DNA of 64,000 nt from DAOTTX01 sp034437515 (GCA_034437515.1 DAOTTX010000174.1:10192-74191); one strand, 5' to 3'. Positions 1 through 8,914 are shown, numbered from the stretch's first letter. The notes: generated from the sequence alone by a model not told the origin. Translations and numbers: made by a program.

Positions 1-160
1 TCAGTTCGTCATCGACATCGGGGAATTCGACATAGACCACATCGTTGAGTGCGTCTTGCGCATAGTCAGAGATGCCAATCGTGACGGTATCACCTGCAAT
101 CCGTACCCATTCGTCACTCTTTGCGTAGTACAGGTCTTCGGGGAACTTGAGGTCTGCCAT
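1..160 (-). CDS. gcvH: Glycine cleavage system H protein (5' part, runs off the window)
   Basis: The first 53 codons are present and the rest lies outside the window. The protein begins MADLKFPEDLYYAKSDEWV and continues through a VGIS-like segment (TIGISDYAQDAL), which is the hallmark N-terminal half of GcvH. GcvH is the lipoyl carrier that shuttles the aminomethyl group between the P, T and L proteins of the glycine cleavage complex in the cytoplasm. The lipoyl-lysine motif would be further along and is not visible. An AGGAG ribosome binding site lies just upstream of the ATG. A glycine riboswitch and terminator precede it on the same strand, which independently supports the call. Confidence 0.93.
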   Translation of the reverse strand, partial: MADLKFPEDLYYAKSDEWVRIAGDTVTIGISDYAQDALNDVVYVEFPDVDDEL

Positions 161-194
161 AGTTTTTCTCCTGCTGTTAGTGGTCAATATAATG

Positions 195-226
195 CAAAAA
201 GCGAACAGACATCACTGCTGTTCGCT
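195..226 (-). terminator. Intrinsic terminator, expression platform of the glycine riboswitch
   Basis: On the minus strand an 8-bp stem (GCGAACAG paired with CTGTTCGC) is followed by a run of five T. It sits between the aptamer and gcvH, so it fits a transcription-attenuating expression platform. A GACATC segment at 238-243 (minus strand) is complementary to GATGTC at 208-213 in the terminator loop, so it could form a competing stem. That pairing is my inference. Confidence 0.85.
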
Positions 227-261
227 CTGTTGATGACGATGTCATTTTCAGAAACTTGCTA

Positions 262-358
262 CGCCGTAGATCCTTGTACCTGAGAGTTTCACGCACCGCC
301 CAGCCAGCGGAACGCTTGCCCCTTCGGCGCTCCTTTTTACGGAGACTCTCTCTACGAA
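262..358 (-). ncRNA. Glycine riboswitch, single aptamer, upstream of gcvH
   Basis: The minus strand carries the conserved glycine aptamer core: a GAGAGAGTCTCC segment, then GCGCCGAAGGGGCAAGC, then AACTCTCAGGTACAAGGA. The outer P1 helix can form between CGTAGA (351-356) and TCTACG (264-269). Only one aptamer core is visible, not the common tandem pair. The 3' end lies about 40 bases before a strong terminator that precedes gcvH. Glycine binding would be expected to raise expression of the glycine cleavage genes, as known for this riboswitch class. Confidence 0.92.
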
Positions 359-416
359 CGCCATGTAGTATTGGTTGCCTAAATTGTAGCGGGATTATCC
401 CGACCTGGCAAGTTCT

Positions 417-833
417 CTATCGCAGACTTTTAGGTGAGATTTGCAGCCACTCGAATAACTGTCGATGCACATCTTCGGTGATAACCAGGTTAAAGCACAG
501 ATGACCGGTCGCGTCGGCGACGATGGTCGGGCGTAGTACGATCTTGCCGGATTGCTGCAAGCCCAGCGCGATGTAGGCCTGCCCCGTGCCGATTTGCCGG
601 GTGGTCTGCAAACCGTTCACCGCGTTCAAGCGCGAAAGCACGCGGATGAGTTCATCGAAGCGCAGGCGCATCGCAATCTCCATCGGGCCATAGCTGGCGG
701 AAATAGCGATATAATTGCCTTCACGCCGCATGGTTATGCGTGGCATCATCCAGTCATCCTGTGTTTTGCTGATGTAGATAATACCGGTTTCGTCGTCGAT
801 TGTTACCGTGTCAAGCGTTTGAAAGCTGCGCAT
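417..833 (-). CDS. Hypothetical protein, 138 aa
   Basis: I do not recognise a family. The protein is soluble, with no signal peptide or membrane segment. It has a beta-rich N-terminal half (TVTIDDETGIIYIS) and ends in a likely helix (TEDVHRQLFEWLQ). It is divergently oriented from mutM. Its final third is weakly reminiscent of the end of the 245-aa protein at 15802-16539: both have an LRF..EL segment followed by a TxDV...L..WL ending. This may reflect distant relationship or chance. Reading-frame length and codon usage like the neighbours support it as a real gene. Confidence 0.6.
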   Translation of the reverse strand: MRSFQTLDTVTIDDETGIIYISKTQDDWMMPRITMRREGNYIAISASYGPMEIAMRLRFDELIRVLSRLNAVNGLQTTRQIGTGQAYIALGLQQSGKIVLRPTIVADATGHLCFNLVITEDVHRQLFEWLQISPKSLR

Positions 834-936
834 CGTGTCTCCAAGCTGTCATTCACGAAAATAATATGGAATTATAGCATAGTCAGATGCAAACACATCT
901 GTAACAAATCACAAGTTCTACACGCCAACTTTCGGA

Positions 937-942
937 TAAAAT
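937..942 (+). promoter_or_regulatory. Possible -10 element six bases before the mutM start
   Basis: TAAAAT ends six bases before the mutM ATG and no ribosome binding site lies between. This spacing would put the transcription start at or next to the start codon, giving a leaderless mRNA. No convincing -35 box is seen at 17 bases. Confidence 0.4.
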
Positions 943-948
943 AGTGAT

Positions 949-1779
949 ATGCCTGAATTACCAGAAGTAGAAACTGTCGTAAGAAACCTGCGCCAACCGT
1001 TGATCGGTCACACCGTAACCGGCATGTGGCATGATTGGGACAAGACCGTCCACTCGCCGCTGCCGGGGCAGTTCGCCGATCGCATCGTCGGGCAGACCTT
1101 CAAAGCGGTCAACCGGCGCGCCAAGTACATCCTGTGTGAGTTAGAGCATGATATTCTGGTCGTCCATTTGAAGATGACCGGGCGTTTGTACGTCGCCGAC
1201 CGTACCGCCGAACACCACGCCGACCGTTGGGTGCATTTCCGGCTTGATTTGAGCGACGATAAACAACTCCGCTTTTCCGACGCACGGAAGTTCGGTCGCG
1301 TCTACCTGACCGATGACATCGAAACGATCACCGGCGGCCTCGGCCCGGAACCACTCGACGATGCTTTTACCACCGCCATCTTCACGGAACGGCTTACCGG
1401 GCGTAAGAAGAATATCAAGTCGCTGCTGCTCGACCAGACCTTTATCGCCGGGGTGGGCAATATCTACGCCGACGAGTCGCTGTTCCGCGCCGGTATTCAT
1501 CCATTGCGCACCAGTGATAGCCTGCGGGACGAAGAAATTATCACATTGCACGGCACCGTGCGCGATGCGCTCAACGCCGGGGTGCAGCACGAAGGCGCGA
1601 GCATCAACTGGTACCGCAAGCCCGATGGCAGCAAGGGCGCGTCCCAGGATCATTTCTTCGTTTACGGGCGAGAAAGGCAACCCTGCAAACGGTGTGATAC
1701 GATCATAGAGAAGATACGGGTCGCCCAACGCGGGACGCACTACTGCCCGATCTGCCAGCCTTTTTCATCCGATAAGTGA
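949..1779 (+). CDS. mutM: Formamidopyrimidine-DNA glycosylase
   Basis: Bifunctional base-excision repair enzyme that removes 8-oxoguanine and formamidopyrimidines and nicks the abasic site by beta/delta-elimination. The mature N-terminus is PELPEVETVVRNL, giving the catalytic Pro and Glu right after Met1. A helix-two-turn-helix region (SLLLDQTFIAGVGNIYADESLF) contains the expected NIYADE motif. The C-terminal zinc finger uses Cys246, Cys249, Cys266 and Cys269. At 276 aa it is a normal full-length family member. The ATG is fixed because the family requires Pro2. It is followed 12 bases later by a membrane-anchored unknown protein, so they may be cotranscribed. Confidence 0.97.
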   Translation: MPELPEVETVVRNLRQPLIGHTVTGMWHDWDKTVHSPLPGQFADRIVGQTFKAVNRRAKYILCELEHDILVVHLKMTGRLYVADRTAEHHADRWVHFRLDLSDDKQLRFSDARKFGRVYLTDDIETITGGLGPEPLDDAFTTAIFTERLTGRKKNIKSLLLDQTFIAGVGNIYADESLFRAGIHPLRTSDSLRDEEIITLHGTVRDALNAGVQHEGASINWYRKPDGSKGASQDHFFVYGRERQPCKRCDTIIEKIRVAQRGTHYCPICQPFSSDK

Positions 1780-1791
1780 AGGAGCCTATAA

Positions 1792-2859
1792 ATGCAAAGT
1801 CCTTCAGAACAATTTGGTGACTTTCTGGTGCAACTGCCGCTTGCGCCCTTCCTGACGGTGTGCATCGCCGCGCTGCTGCTGATGGTCGCGGTGGCGTGGA
1901 TTGGTTATTTCAAGCCACGCCGACGCAAAGCGCGTGAGGAAGAAGCCAAATCATCACCGGCAAGCGATGGTTCTGCCAGTGATGTGATTAACGCCGAACT
2001 GCCCCCTATGATGACCGAACCGGAGGACGCCATGCCTGCGAACGACTATCGTGACGATGACGACGACTTCGACGCCGAACCCGATCTCGACGCGCTGCTG
2101 GATACCTCTTCGCTGGTCAAAGACCTGCCTGAGTCCGCACCGCCGGAACCGCGCCCGACGCCGGAGCCAACACCGGCACCACCTCCGCCCGCGCCGGTCG
2201 TCAATCAGGCGGTGACTCCGCGTCCGGCCTCATCGACGGTCAAGCTGCACACCGGGGAGCAGGTCGAGCGTAACGAGATCGTCGCTATCCTGCGTGACCC
2301 GCGTGATGGACGGTTAATCGTACAAATCAACGGTGTGGGTTATCGCACGTTGGTAGATTCGCCGGAGGTCAAGGCGCGGTTTGTCAAGATCATGCGTGAG
2401 CTTTCAGCCGTTGTCACCGAACCTGATACACCACCACCCGCTGATGTCCCCGACACGCCTGTGGAACCTGCCCCCGAAGCACCGTCGAAACCAGTGAGCG
2501 GCGCACCACCGCCCCCGCCGATTGACGAGGGCGGGACGATGCCGGGTGATCTACCGAAATACAAAATTGAGGACAGCGTTACGCCACAGCAGGGCGGCTT
2601 TTTCTCCGGTAGACCGAAGTACGAAGCACAGCCCATCCCCGAACTGAACATTGCTGCTTCGATTGAAGCCTACCTTCAGCACAAATTACGCCACACCCCA
2701 GAATACAGCGGACGTCAGATTCATGTACATTCTGCGCCGGGTGGCGGGGTGCGTATCCAGGTCGATCAAACCTTTTATGAGGCTGTCGGTGATGTGGCTG
2801 ATGCAGAAGTGCGCCATTTCCTGTCAGAAACCATCCAGGAATGGCAAGACCGGCAATAA
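1792..2859 (+). CDS. Membrane-anchored Pro/acid-rich protein, unknown function
   Basis: A 355-aa protein with one N-terminal membrane segment at about residues 18-40, followed by a basic stop-transfer cluster (KPRRRKAR). A long low-complexity region rich in Pro, Glu and Asp follows, interrupted by a small folded-looking segment at about 150-205 (RPASSTVKLHTGEQVERNEI onward). A second folded segment occupies the last 80 residues. The topology suggests an anchor with most of the chain in the cytoplasm by the positive-inside rule. It starts 12 bases after mutM with an AGGAG-type site. I do not recognise a family and assign no function. Confidence 0.72.
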   Translation: MQSPSEQFGDFLVQLPLAPFLTVCIAALLLMVAVAWIGYFKPRRRKAREEEAKSSPASDGSASDVINAELPPMMTEPEDAMPANDYRDDDDDFDAEPDLDALLDTSSLVKDLPESAPPEPRPTPEPTPAPPPPAPVVNQAVTPRPASSTVKLHTGEQVERNEIVAILRDPRDGRLIVQINGVGYRTLVDSPEVKARFVKIMRELSAVVTEPDTPPPADVPDTPVEPAPEAPSKPVSGAPPPPPIDEGGTMPGDLPKYKIEDSVTPQQGGFFSGRPKYEAQPIPELNIAASIEAYLQHKLRHTPEYSGRQIHVHSAPGGGVRIQVDQTFYEAVGDVADAEVRHFLSETIQEWQDRQ

Positions 2860-3720
2860 CTAAGCGTAGGGTTCATCCACCGGGACGAGTTGCAGCCGCC
2901 CACGCTCGTCCTGTGTTGGCTTGCAAATCGGGCGGATCGGTTCGTGCGGGAAGATGAGCAGGGCGTCGTTTTCTAGCGCCCACTGCTGCCACTGGCGTTT
3001 GGTTTCCAGCGTGACCAGCGGCTCGACATCGTAGGCCGTCATCCAGCCCAGTCGCTCAAAGTGGACGGCGAAACTCGCCATATCACACACATAGGCGGCG
3101 TGCCGACCACCACCTTCAAAGCGCACCGCCATATGCCCTGGCGTATGCCCCGGTGCGACCACACCGGTGATGCCCGGTCGGATCTCGGTGTCACCATCGA
3201 GCAGGGTGAGCTGGTCGTTCTCCAACAGAATTTCCCAATTCTCGGCAAGGTAGGTCGCGGCGGTGCGTTCGTTGGGATGGCTGGCATCCTCGAATTCACG
3301 CCGCTGTACGACATACGCCGCGTTGGGGAAGGTTGCCACGATGTTACCGGTTTCGTCGAAGCGCGTGTTGCCGGAGCAGTGGTCAGAATGTAGATGTGTG
3401 TCGATCACAAGCGTGATGTCCTCAGCGGTCAACCCTTGCTGTGCCAGCGCGTCCAGCAAGCGCCCCTGTGGATGCGTCATCTTCATATGGCTTTTGCGCT
3501 TTTCGGGCATCTTGGTACCGTAACCAGTATCAACGATGATGTTATCCGTCGGTGTCTGCACAAGCAAGCACATCGTCGTCATCGGCACCTGATAATTCTC
3601 GTCCGGTTCGATATAGCGGCTCCATAACGCACGCGGTACCAGACCGAACGGCCCGCCGGGGTCAGATAGCACGGTGGCGTCGTTGATTAGATGTAAGCGT
3701 AAATCACCCATTTGAATCAT
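2860..3720 (-). CDS. Metallo-beta-lactamase-fold hydrolase (lactonase-like)
   Basis: A protein of about 286 aa with the binuclear metal motif HLHSDH (THLHSDHCSGN), a later PGHTPGHM histidine and a C-terminal PHEP histidine. This is the pattern of the AHL-lactonase/quorum-quenching type of the MBL superfamily. Other members hydrolyse different esters or thioesters, so the substrate is open. The start at 3720 (MIQMGDL) has a GAGG site upstream; a longer frame to 3747 would overlap adenosine deaminase further and lacks support. The gene begins inside the last codons of the upstream add gene, so translation is probably coupled. Confidence 0.85.
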   Translation of the reverse strand: MIQMGDLRLHLINDATVLSDPGGPFGLVPRALWSRYIEPDENYQVPMTTMCLLVQTPTDNIIVDTGYGTKMPEKRKSHMKMTHPQGRLLDALAQQGLTAEDITLVIDTHLHSDHCSGNTRFDETGNIVATFPNAAYVVQRREFEDASHPNERTAATYLAENWEILLENDQLTLLDGDTEIRPGITGVVAPGHTPGHMAVRFEGGGRHAAYVCDMASFAVHFERLGWMTAYDVEPLVTLETKRQWQQWALENDALLIFPHEPIRPICKPTQDERGRLQLVPVDEPYA

Positions 3721-4750
3721 AAAGCCAGCCTCGGAATTTATTAACAAGCTGATTGCGTTCTTTATCCGGCAGGAAGGCCGCCCGCGCGGCGGTTATGGTG
3801 AGATGTTTGAGATCATCAGTAGTCAGGCGGAAATATGTGATCGCCCGCATCATTTCATCGGAAAGGGTGACGTTGCTCACCAGCGGATCATCGGTGTTGA
3901 GCGTCATCGGCACTCCGGCGCGTAACAGGTCGATTAGCGGGTGTGCGTCGAAACTTGCCACCACGCCGCTATCCACGTTGCTCGATGGACATACTTCCAG
4001 CACGATCTGACGGTCACGTAGCACCGCCATCACCCCGCGATCTTCCGTGACCCGCACCCCATGTCCGATGCGCTTCACCGAGCGGATACCCGTGATCGTG
4101 TCCCACACACTCTGCACGCCTTCCCATTCTCCGGCGTGGATAGTCAGCATCAAACCGGCCTTATGACCGCGTTCAAACAGATGCTTAAAGTCCGACGCCC
4201 GATAGCCTTTTTCCAACCCGGCGAGATCAAGGCCGACGATGCCTAAATGCTGTAAGTTGATTGCCGCGTCAACCACGCGCTCACCCATTTCAATCGCCTC
4301 ATGGCGGTTGATAGAGACAATCAGACGCACATCAATGTCGTGTGACGCCGACGTTTCCCGTGCGACTTCGCACACCCAACGGATGGTATCCTCCGGCGGG
4401 CATTGGATGATCTTACAGAGTGTGCTGGGGGTGAAGCGTAATTCAAAGTATTTTACGTTGTCGTTGGCGGCGTCGATGATGACTTCGCGTGTTAATCGTC
4501 GGATGATTTCTGGCGAGAGATAGAATTGGCGTAGGGTGCTAAACTTACCAATGAAGTTCTGCGGGGTACGTGGTTGGCCTGCCATCACCTGTACGAAAGG
4601 CCGCAGTGTCTCCACTTCATATTCTGGCATCTCGAAGTCATACTGCTCGGCGATTTCTACCAATGTTTCGATCCGCAGTGATCCTTCAAGGTGACGATGA
4701 AGTTCGATCTTGGGCATCGCCCGGATGGTTTCCAGTAGTTCGTTTGCCAA
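3704..4750 (-). CDS. add: Adenosine deaminase
   Basis: A 348-aa metal-dependent deaminase converting adenosine to inosine in purine salvage. Visible motifs are the zinc ligands in ELHRHLEGS (His18, His20), the TIHAGEW histidine and catalytic-glutamate region, RIGHGVRV, and the C-terminal NTDDPLVSN aspartates. Length and motif order match the adenosine/adenine deaminase family. I favour adenosine over adenine, but the two are hard to separate by eye. Its 3' end overlaps the MBL hydrolase gene by 17 bases. Two small membrane-protein genes lie just upstream on the same strand, ending 18 bases before its start. Confidence 0.9.
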   Translation of the reverse strand: MANELLETIRAMPKIELHRHLEGSLRIETLVEIAEQYDFEMPEYEVETLRPFVQVMAGQPRTPQNFIGKFSTLRQFYLSPEIIRRLTREVIIDAANDNVKYFELRFTPSTLCKIIQCPPEDTIRWVCEVARETSASHDIDVRLIVSINRHEAIEMGERVVDAAINLQHLGIVGLDLAGLEKGYRASDFKHLFERGHKAGLMLTIHAGEWEGVQSVWDTITGIRSVKRIGHGVRVTEDRGVMAVLRDRQIVLEVCPSSNVDSGVVASFDAHPLIDLLRAGVPMTLNTDDPLVSNVTLSDEMMRAITYFRLTTDDLKHLTITAARAAFLPDKERNQLVNKFRGWLYDSNG

Positions 4751-4768
4751 GCGTCGGTCTCAATCGAT

Positions 4769-5095
4769 TTAGTCACGTTCCGCCAAAAGCCAGCTCCAGT
4801 AGCGCCAGGCGATAATAAGCCCTAGCGTTAAGCCGAGTGCGGGTGCGCCGTTATAGAGCAGCACCCACATGATATTGTCGTTCAATTTCGATTGCAACGC
4901 CACCTCTGTGTTGAGGTGAACCAGACGGGCGACCGCACCGACCGCGACCAGCCCCCCCGCGATGAAAAACCCGACGTAAAAGGGTGCAGCGTTGGTGACT
5001 TTGCCGAGCTTGCGGCTTAACAAGCCCAGCACGCATAGGGCAAAACTGATTGATGCCATCCCTAGCACCGCAAAAATCCCTGACCACGTCGCCAT
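4769..5095 (-). CDS. Small integral membrane protein, unknown
   Basis: A 108-aa protein with about three hydrophobic segments (residues 3-22, 30-52 and 75-100) and a VHLNTEVALQSKLNDNIMW loop. The start at 5095 follows the stop of the upstream small membrane gene by two bases. A longer in-frame extension to 5350 would overlap that gene completely and is Arg-rich junk-like sequence, so it is rejected. The two proteins probably act as a pair. No family recognised. Confidence 0.7.
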   Translation of the reverse strand: MATWSGIFAVLGMASISFALCVLGLLSRKLGKVTNAAPFYVGFFIAGGLVAVGAVARLVHLNTEVALQSKLNDNIMWVLLYNGAPALGLTLGLIIAWRYWSWLLAERD

Positions 5096-5097
5096 CG

Positions 5098-5388
5098 TTA
5101 TTTCTGTGCGACCATCACCTGATAGATACGTATGCTCAACGGTAGCAGGGCGATCCCCGCACCGCCGAGCATAAAATCCGCCAACCAATCGCCGTTGAGC
5201 TTCATCACACTCGCGTAGCGCACGCAGCCGACCCCGAACAGGATCACCGGGACGGCGAACCAGCGGAAGTAAGTCCGTGTGCCGGAGAACTTCTCGTAGA
5301 AGCGCCCGATGAGCAGCATGAACATCAACAACACTGCCAGGGGAAACCAACTGTACAGCGTCAGGAATTGATTCAACGACAGTGACAT
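5098..5388 (-). CDS. Small integral membrane protein, unknown
   Basis: A 96-aa protein with about three predicted membrane helices (residues 10-27, 42-58 and 70-88) and a short FYEKFSGTRTYFRW loop. The next gene starts two bases after its stop, and it sits 6 bases downstream of the winged-helix-like gene. The layout implies one transcription unit running regulator, membrane protein, membrane protein, add, MBL hydrolase. No function can be assigned. Confidence 0.7.
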   Translation of the reverse strand: MSLSLNQFLTLYSWFPLAVLLMFMLLIGRFYEKFSGTRTYFRWFAVPVILFGVGCVRYASVMKLNGDWLADFMLGGAGIALLPLSIRIYQVMVAQK

Positions 5389-5394
5389 CGGCGT

Positions 5395-5835
5395 CTAAAA
5401 GTCGTGGCGTGGCGAGAATTGCATCTGGTCAATGACTTCGTGGATCACCGCCACCCGAAACTGGCGATCATGACAGGCTCCGATAAAATCGTTGATCCGC
5501 ATTCGGAGCTTATCGTCTTGCGAGAGTGCATACACTTTGACGTCGGCGATTTGCTGAGCGACTAACACTTCTGACTTGACCAGGCTGTCTAATTCACGCT
5601 GAATGGTGCGCATATCGCGCCCGGTGTAGCGTGCGATGTTCTCCGCGGTGTCTTTTGTGTGCGGGTTATCGTGGAAAAAGCGCACGAGATCCCATTTGAT
5701 AAATGAATTCACCTTGTTCTTCAGAAACAGGCGTAGGTCGTCATTGATGAGGCTAGATGCGTTCGAGGGCGATTCCATATCAACCATGATGAAGCGATTT
5801 CTTTCTCCTACTCGTTCGCCGGGAGTCTGGCTCAT
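5395..5835 (-). CDS. Winged-helix-like protein, possible transcriptional regulator
   Basis: About 146 aa. The middle part reads as a small helical DNA-binding domain: FLKNKVNSFIKWDLVRFF, then ENIARYTGRDMRTIQRELDSL (recognition-helix-like), then SEVLVAQQIADVKVYALS as the wing. This resembles ArsR/MarR-type winged helices, but the match is by pattern only. The start is uncertain: ATG at 5835 (MSQTPGE) or at 5787 (MVDMESP). Each has an AGGAG 16-17 bases upstream, which is long for both. It is the first gene of a co-directional run and could regulate the membrane-protein pair after it. Confidence 0.62.
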   Translation of the reverse strand: MSQTPGERVGERNRFIMVDMESPSNASSLINDDLRLFLKNKVNSFIKWDLVRFFHDNPHTKDTAENIARYTGRDMRTIQRELDSLVKSEVLVAQQIADVKVYALSQDDKLRMRINDFIGACHDRQFRVAVIHEVIDQMQFSPRHDF

Positions 5836-5917
5836 GTACAAAGTGACTTGGCTCCTTACTCTGATCTTGCGCATGTAAAAACTTATCGAGGCGCAGTGAT
5901 GCACCCCGCTAGATCAC

Positions 5918-8695
5918 TTAACTCGTGGCGCGTTCGCGTGCTTTGTCTTCTTTCAGGTGGCATTGTTTGTACTTCTTGCCACTGCCACACCAGCATGGGT
6001 CATTGCGGCCCAGTTTATGCATGGCGCGTACCGGCTCCGGTTTGCTGTCACCGTTGCTGCCGTTCGGACGTACCGCCCGTAGATTGCGGTTGACCGGTTT
6101 ACGCTGTTGGGCGACGTTGGCGCGGAAGAGGTTCCGCACCGCTTGGAGGCCGATCTGACCGCGCATGTCGCTGAATTTGTTGAACGCTTCGCGCTTGTAC
6201 TCGACCAACGGGTCACGCTGTGCGATTGCCATCAGGCCGATGCCCTCGCGCAGAACATCGAGGTCGGTCAGGTGGCGCTGCCACAGCATATCAACCGTGC
6301 GCAGCATGACCTGTCGTTCTGCTACGGGCATAATCTCTTCACCGAGTTCCTTAGCCTTGTTATCGTAAGCGGTTCGCGCCGCCTGGATCAACTGATCTTC
6401 GAGTTCTTCGACGGAAAGTCCGCGCATCGTCTCCGGTGTGATGTCTTCCGGCACCGGGAACACGGTAAAAAGCTGCTTGTGCATCGCTTCGAGGTCCCAT
6501 CGATCTTGCGGGACACCCTCCGGCGCGTATTCGTCGATGGCATTAACGATGTTTTCTTCCAGCAGGCGTAGATACTCTTCGTGCAGGTCTTCGCTTTCTA
6601 ATGTTTGCAGGCGCTGATTGTAGATGATCTCACGTTGCCGGTTGACCACGTCGTCATAATCCAGCACGCGCTTGCGAATGTCGAAGTTGTGGCCTTCCAC
6701 GCGCACCTGTGCCTGTGTGATCGCTTTGGTAATCATCCCGTGTTCAATCGGTTCGTTTTCGGGGATGCTGGCCCAGTCCATAAAGTTCTTGACGCGATCC
6801 CCGCCGAAGCGTTTGACCAGGTCGTCCTCCAGGCTGAGCATAAAGCGTGTTTCGCCGGGGTCACCCTGACGCCCGGAACGACCACGAAGCTGATTGTCGA
6901 TGCGTCGGGCGTCGTGTCGTTCGGTGCCGAGCACGTACAGTCCCCCGGCATCGAGGATTTTTTGCCGCGCCTCTTTGGTGATCGCTTTGGCTTCCTTCAA
7001 GGCGTCTTCCCACACTTTGTCATCGACTTCAGTCAGGTCAATGCCTTGTTTACGCAATTGGTCACGGGCGATACCTTCCGGGTTGCCGCCCAGCAGAATG
7101 TCTACACCACGACCAGCCATGTTGGTCGCAATGGTGACTGCCCCTGGTCGCCCGGCCTGAGTGATGATCGACGCCTCACGTTCGTGTTGCTTGGCGTTGA
7201 GCACTTCGTGAGGGATCTTGTTACGATCAAGTAGCTTGCTCAGTCGCTCCGAGGTTTCGATGGCGACCGTACCGATCAGCACCGGTTGTCCTTTTTCATG
7301 ACGTTGCTTGATGTCATCGACAACCGCGTTCCATTTGGCTTGCTCGTCGGCGTAGATCAGGTCGTTATGGTCGATACGAGCGATGGGCAGGTTGGTGGGG
7401 ATGGCGACTACGTTCAAGCTGTAAATTTTCTCAAATTCTTCGGCTTCGGTGAGCGCCGTACCCGTCATGCCGGAGAGTTTGTCATACATGCGGAAGAAGT
7501 TCTGGAAGGTGACCGTCGCCATCGTCATGTTTTCTCGCCGGATGGTGACACCCTCTTTGGCCTCAATCGCCTGGTGCAACCCCTCGGAGAAGCGCCGACC
7601 GTGCATCAAACGCCCGGTGAAGTCGTCCACGATGACGATTTCGCCGTCCTGTACCACATATTCTTTGTCGTTATGGTAGAGCGCGTGGGCACGCAGGCAG
7701 TTATCTAAATAGGGGATGGTTTCGGCGTTGTCCGGGTGATAAAGCTGATCGATATTCATGATATTCTCGATCTTTTCAACACCTTCTTCCGTCAGGAAGG
7801 CCACCCGGTCTTTAATATCGACCACGTAATCGCCGTCGGGTTCTTCTTCATCGACACTCGCCTGACTGCTCGGTCTCAGCCGTTTGACCATATCGGCAAA
7901 CGTCTTATAGTAATCCGACGGTTTATCCGCCGTGCCGGAGATAATCAAGGGCGTACGTGCCTCGTCGATGAGGATGTTATCAACCTCGTCAATGATGGCG
8001 TAGTAGAGGCCGGTGCTACGCTGTGCCCGTTTTTCTGCGTCCATTGCCATGTTGTCACGCAGATAGTCGAAGCCGAATTCGTTGTTGGTGCCGTAGGTAA
8101 CGTCCATATGGTAGGCTTCGCGCCGGGTGATGGGGCGGAGATGCTGGTAGCGGTCGTCGTCGGCCTCAAATTCACTATCGTAGTGGAAGGAGCCGCTGTC
8201 CGGGTTGCCGCCGGTGTTCTGGATGACGGCGGCGGAGAGGCCAAGCATTTCGTAGACCGGCCCCATCGTTTGCAGACCATACTTACTCAGGTAATCGTTG
8301 GGCGTCACGAGATGGACACCACGTCCGGTGAGGGCGTTGAGATAAAGTGGCAGCGTTGCGACGAGTGTTTTACCTTCACCCGTTTTCATCTCTGCGATGC
8401 GTCCCTCGTGCAGCACGATGCCGCCGATCATCTGGACGTCATAATGTCGCAGGCCGATAGATCGTTTGGCGGCCTCGCGCACGACGGCGAAGGTTTCTAC
8501 CAGCAGATCATCGAGTGTTTCGTCGCCCGTTTGGAGCCGCTGCCGGAACTCGTCGGTCTTTGCGCGGATTTGCTCGTCGGTAAGCGCCTGCATTTCGGGT
8601 TCAAGCGCGTTAATCTCTTCGACGATTTCTCGGTATTTAGAGAGCGCCCGTTCGATGGGATCGCCCATAACCATTTTGACTAAGCTTTTGAACAT
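5918..8695 (-). CDS. secA: Preprotein translocase ATPase SecA
   Basis: The 925-aa motor of the Sec pathway, which drives unfolded preproteins through SecYEG at the membrane. It opens with MFKSLVKMVMGDPIERALSKY. Walker A is in EMKTGEGKTLVATLPLYL, the DEVD-type Walker B is in AIIDEVDNILIDEARTPLI, and the second nucleotide-binding fold carries TNMAGRGVDILLGGNPE and RGRSGRQGDPG. The preprotein cross-linking, scaffold and wing regions follow in normal order. The C-terminal zinc SEC-C motif CWCGSGKKYKQCH is present. AGAGG lies four bases before the ATG. It is a single full-length copy with no oddities. Confidence 0.98.
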   Translation of the reverse strand: MFKSLVKMVMGDPIERALSKYREIVEEINALEPEMQALTDEQIRAKTDEFRQRLQTGDETLDDLLVETFAVVREAAKRSIGLRHYDVQMIGGIVLHEGRIAEMKTGEGKTLVATLPLYLNALTGRGVHLVTPNDYLSKYGLQTMGPVYEMLGLSAAVIQNTGGNPDSGSFHYDSEFEADDDRYQHLRPITRREAYHMDVTYGTNNEFGFDYLRDNMAMDAEKRAQRSTGLYYAIIDEVDNILIDEARTPLIISGTADKPSDYYKTFADMVKRLRPSSQASVDEEEPDGDYVVDIKDRVAFLTEEGVEKIENIMNIDQLYHPDNAETIPYLDNCLRAHALYHNDKEYVVQDGEIVIVDDFTGRLMHGRRFSEGLHQAIEAKEGVTIRRENMTMATVTFQNFFRMYDKLSGMTGTALTEAEEFEKIYSLNVVAIPTNLPIARIDHNDLIYADEQAKWNAVVDDIKQRHEKGQPVLIGTVAIETSERLSKLLDRNKIPHEVLNAKQHEREASIITQAGRPGAVTIATNMAGRGVDILLGGNPEGIARDQLRKQGIDLTEVDDKVWEDALKEAKAITKEARQKILDAGGLYVLGTERHDARRIDNQLRGRSGRQGDPGETRFMLSLEDDLVKRFGGDRVKNFMDWASIPENEPIEHGMITKAITQAQVRVEGHNFDIRKRVLDYDDVVNRQREIIYNQRLQTLESEDLHEEYLRLLEENIVNAIDEYAPEGVPQDRWDLEAMHKQLFTVFPVPEDITPETMRGLSVEELEDQLIQAARTAYDNKAKELGEEIMPVAERQVMLRTVDMLWQRHLTDLDVLREGIGLMAIAQRDPLVEYKREAFNKFSDMRGQIGLQAVRNLFRANVAQQRKPVNRNLRAVRPNGSNGDSKPEPVRAMHKLGRNDPCWCGSGKKYKQCHLKEDKARERATS

Positions 8696-8914
8696 GTTAC
8701 CTCTGTTGAACTACATCACCAGGCCGTTCAGATTGCAATTATAGCATATTCGCGTAAATGGCCTGTTAGAAATATCGCGGTGGTGACTGTTCCCCGGTAC
8801 ACTGGGTATTTTACACGACCAGGCACCTGCTGTAAGTAAAGACTTGCAACTGCGTGAATATAGTTATAACAAAATGTTTTGATCGTTGAAAGTCAAATCT
8901 TGAAAGGTCTTGAG

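Noticed and set aside
262..416. A second, tandem glycine aptamer.
   Set aside because: Only one GCCGAAGGGGCAA-type core is present, and the upstream sequence to 416 shows no second copy.
4769..5350. A 193-codon version of the small membrane protein gene.
   Set aside because: The extra N-terminal part overlaps the neighbouring membrane gene in another frame and is Arg-rich without any start signal; the ATG at 5095 fits the gene spacing.
7736..8683. A 315-codon plus-strand frame.
   Set aside because: It lies entirely antisense to secA, whose motifs are certain; its translation shows no recognisable domain.
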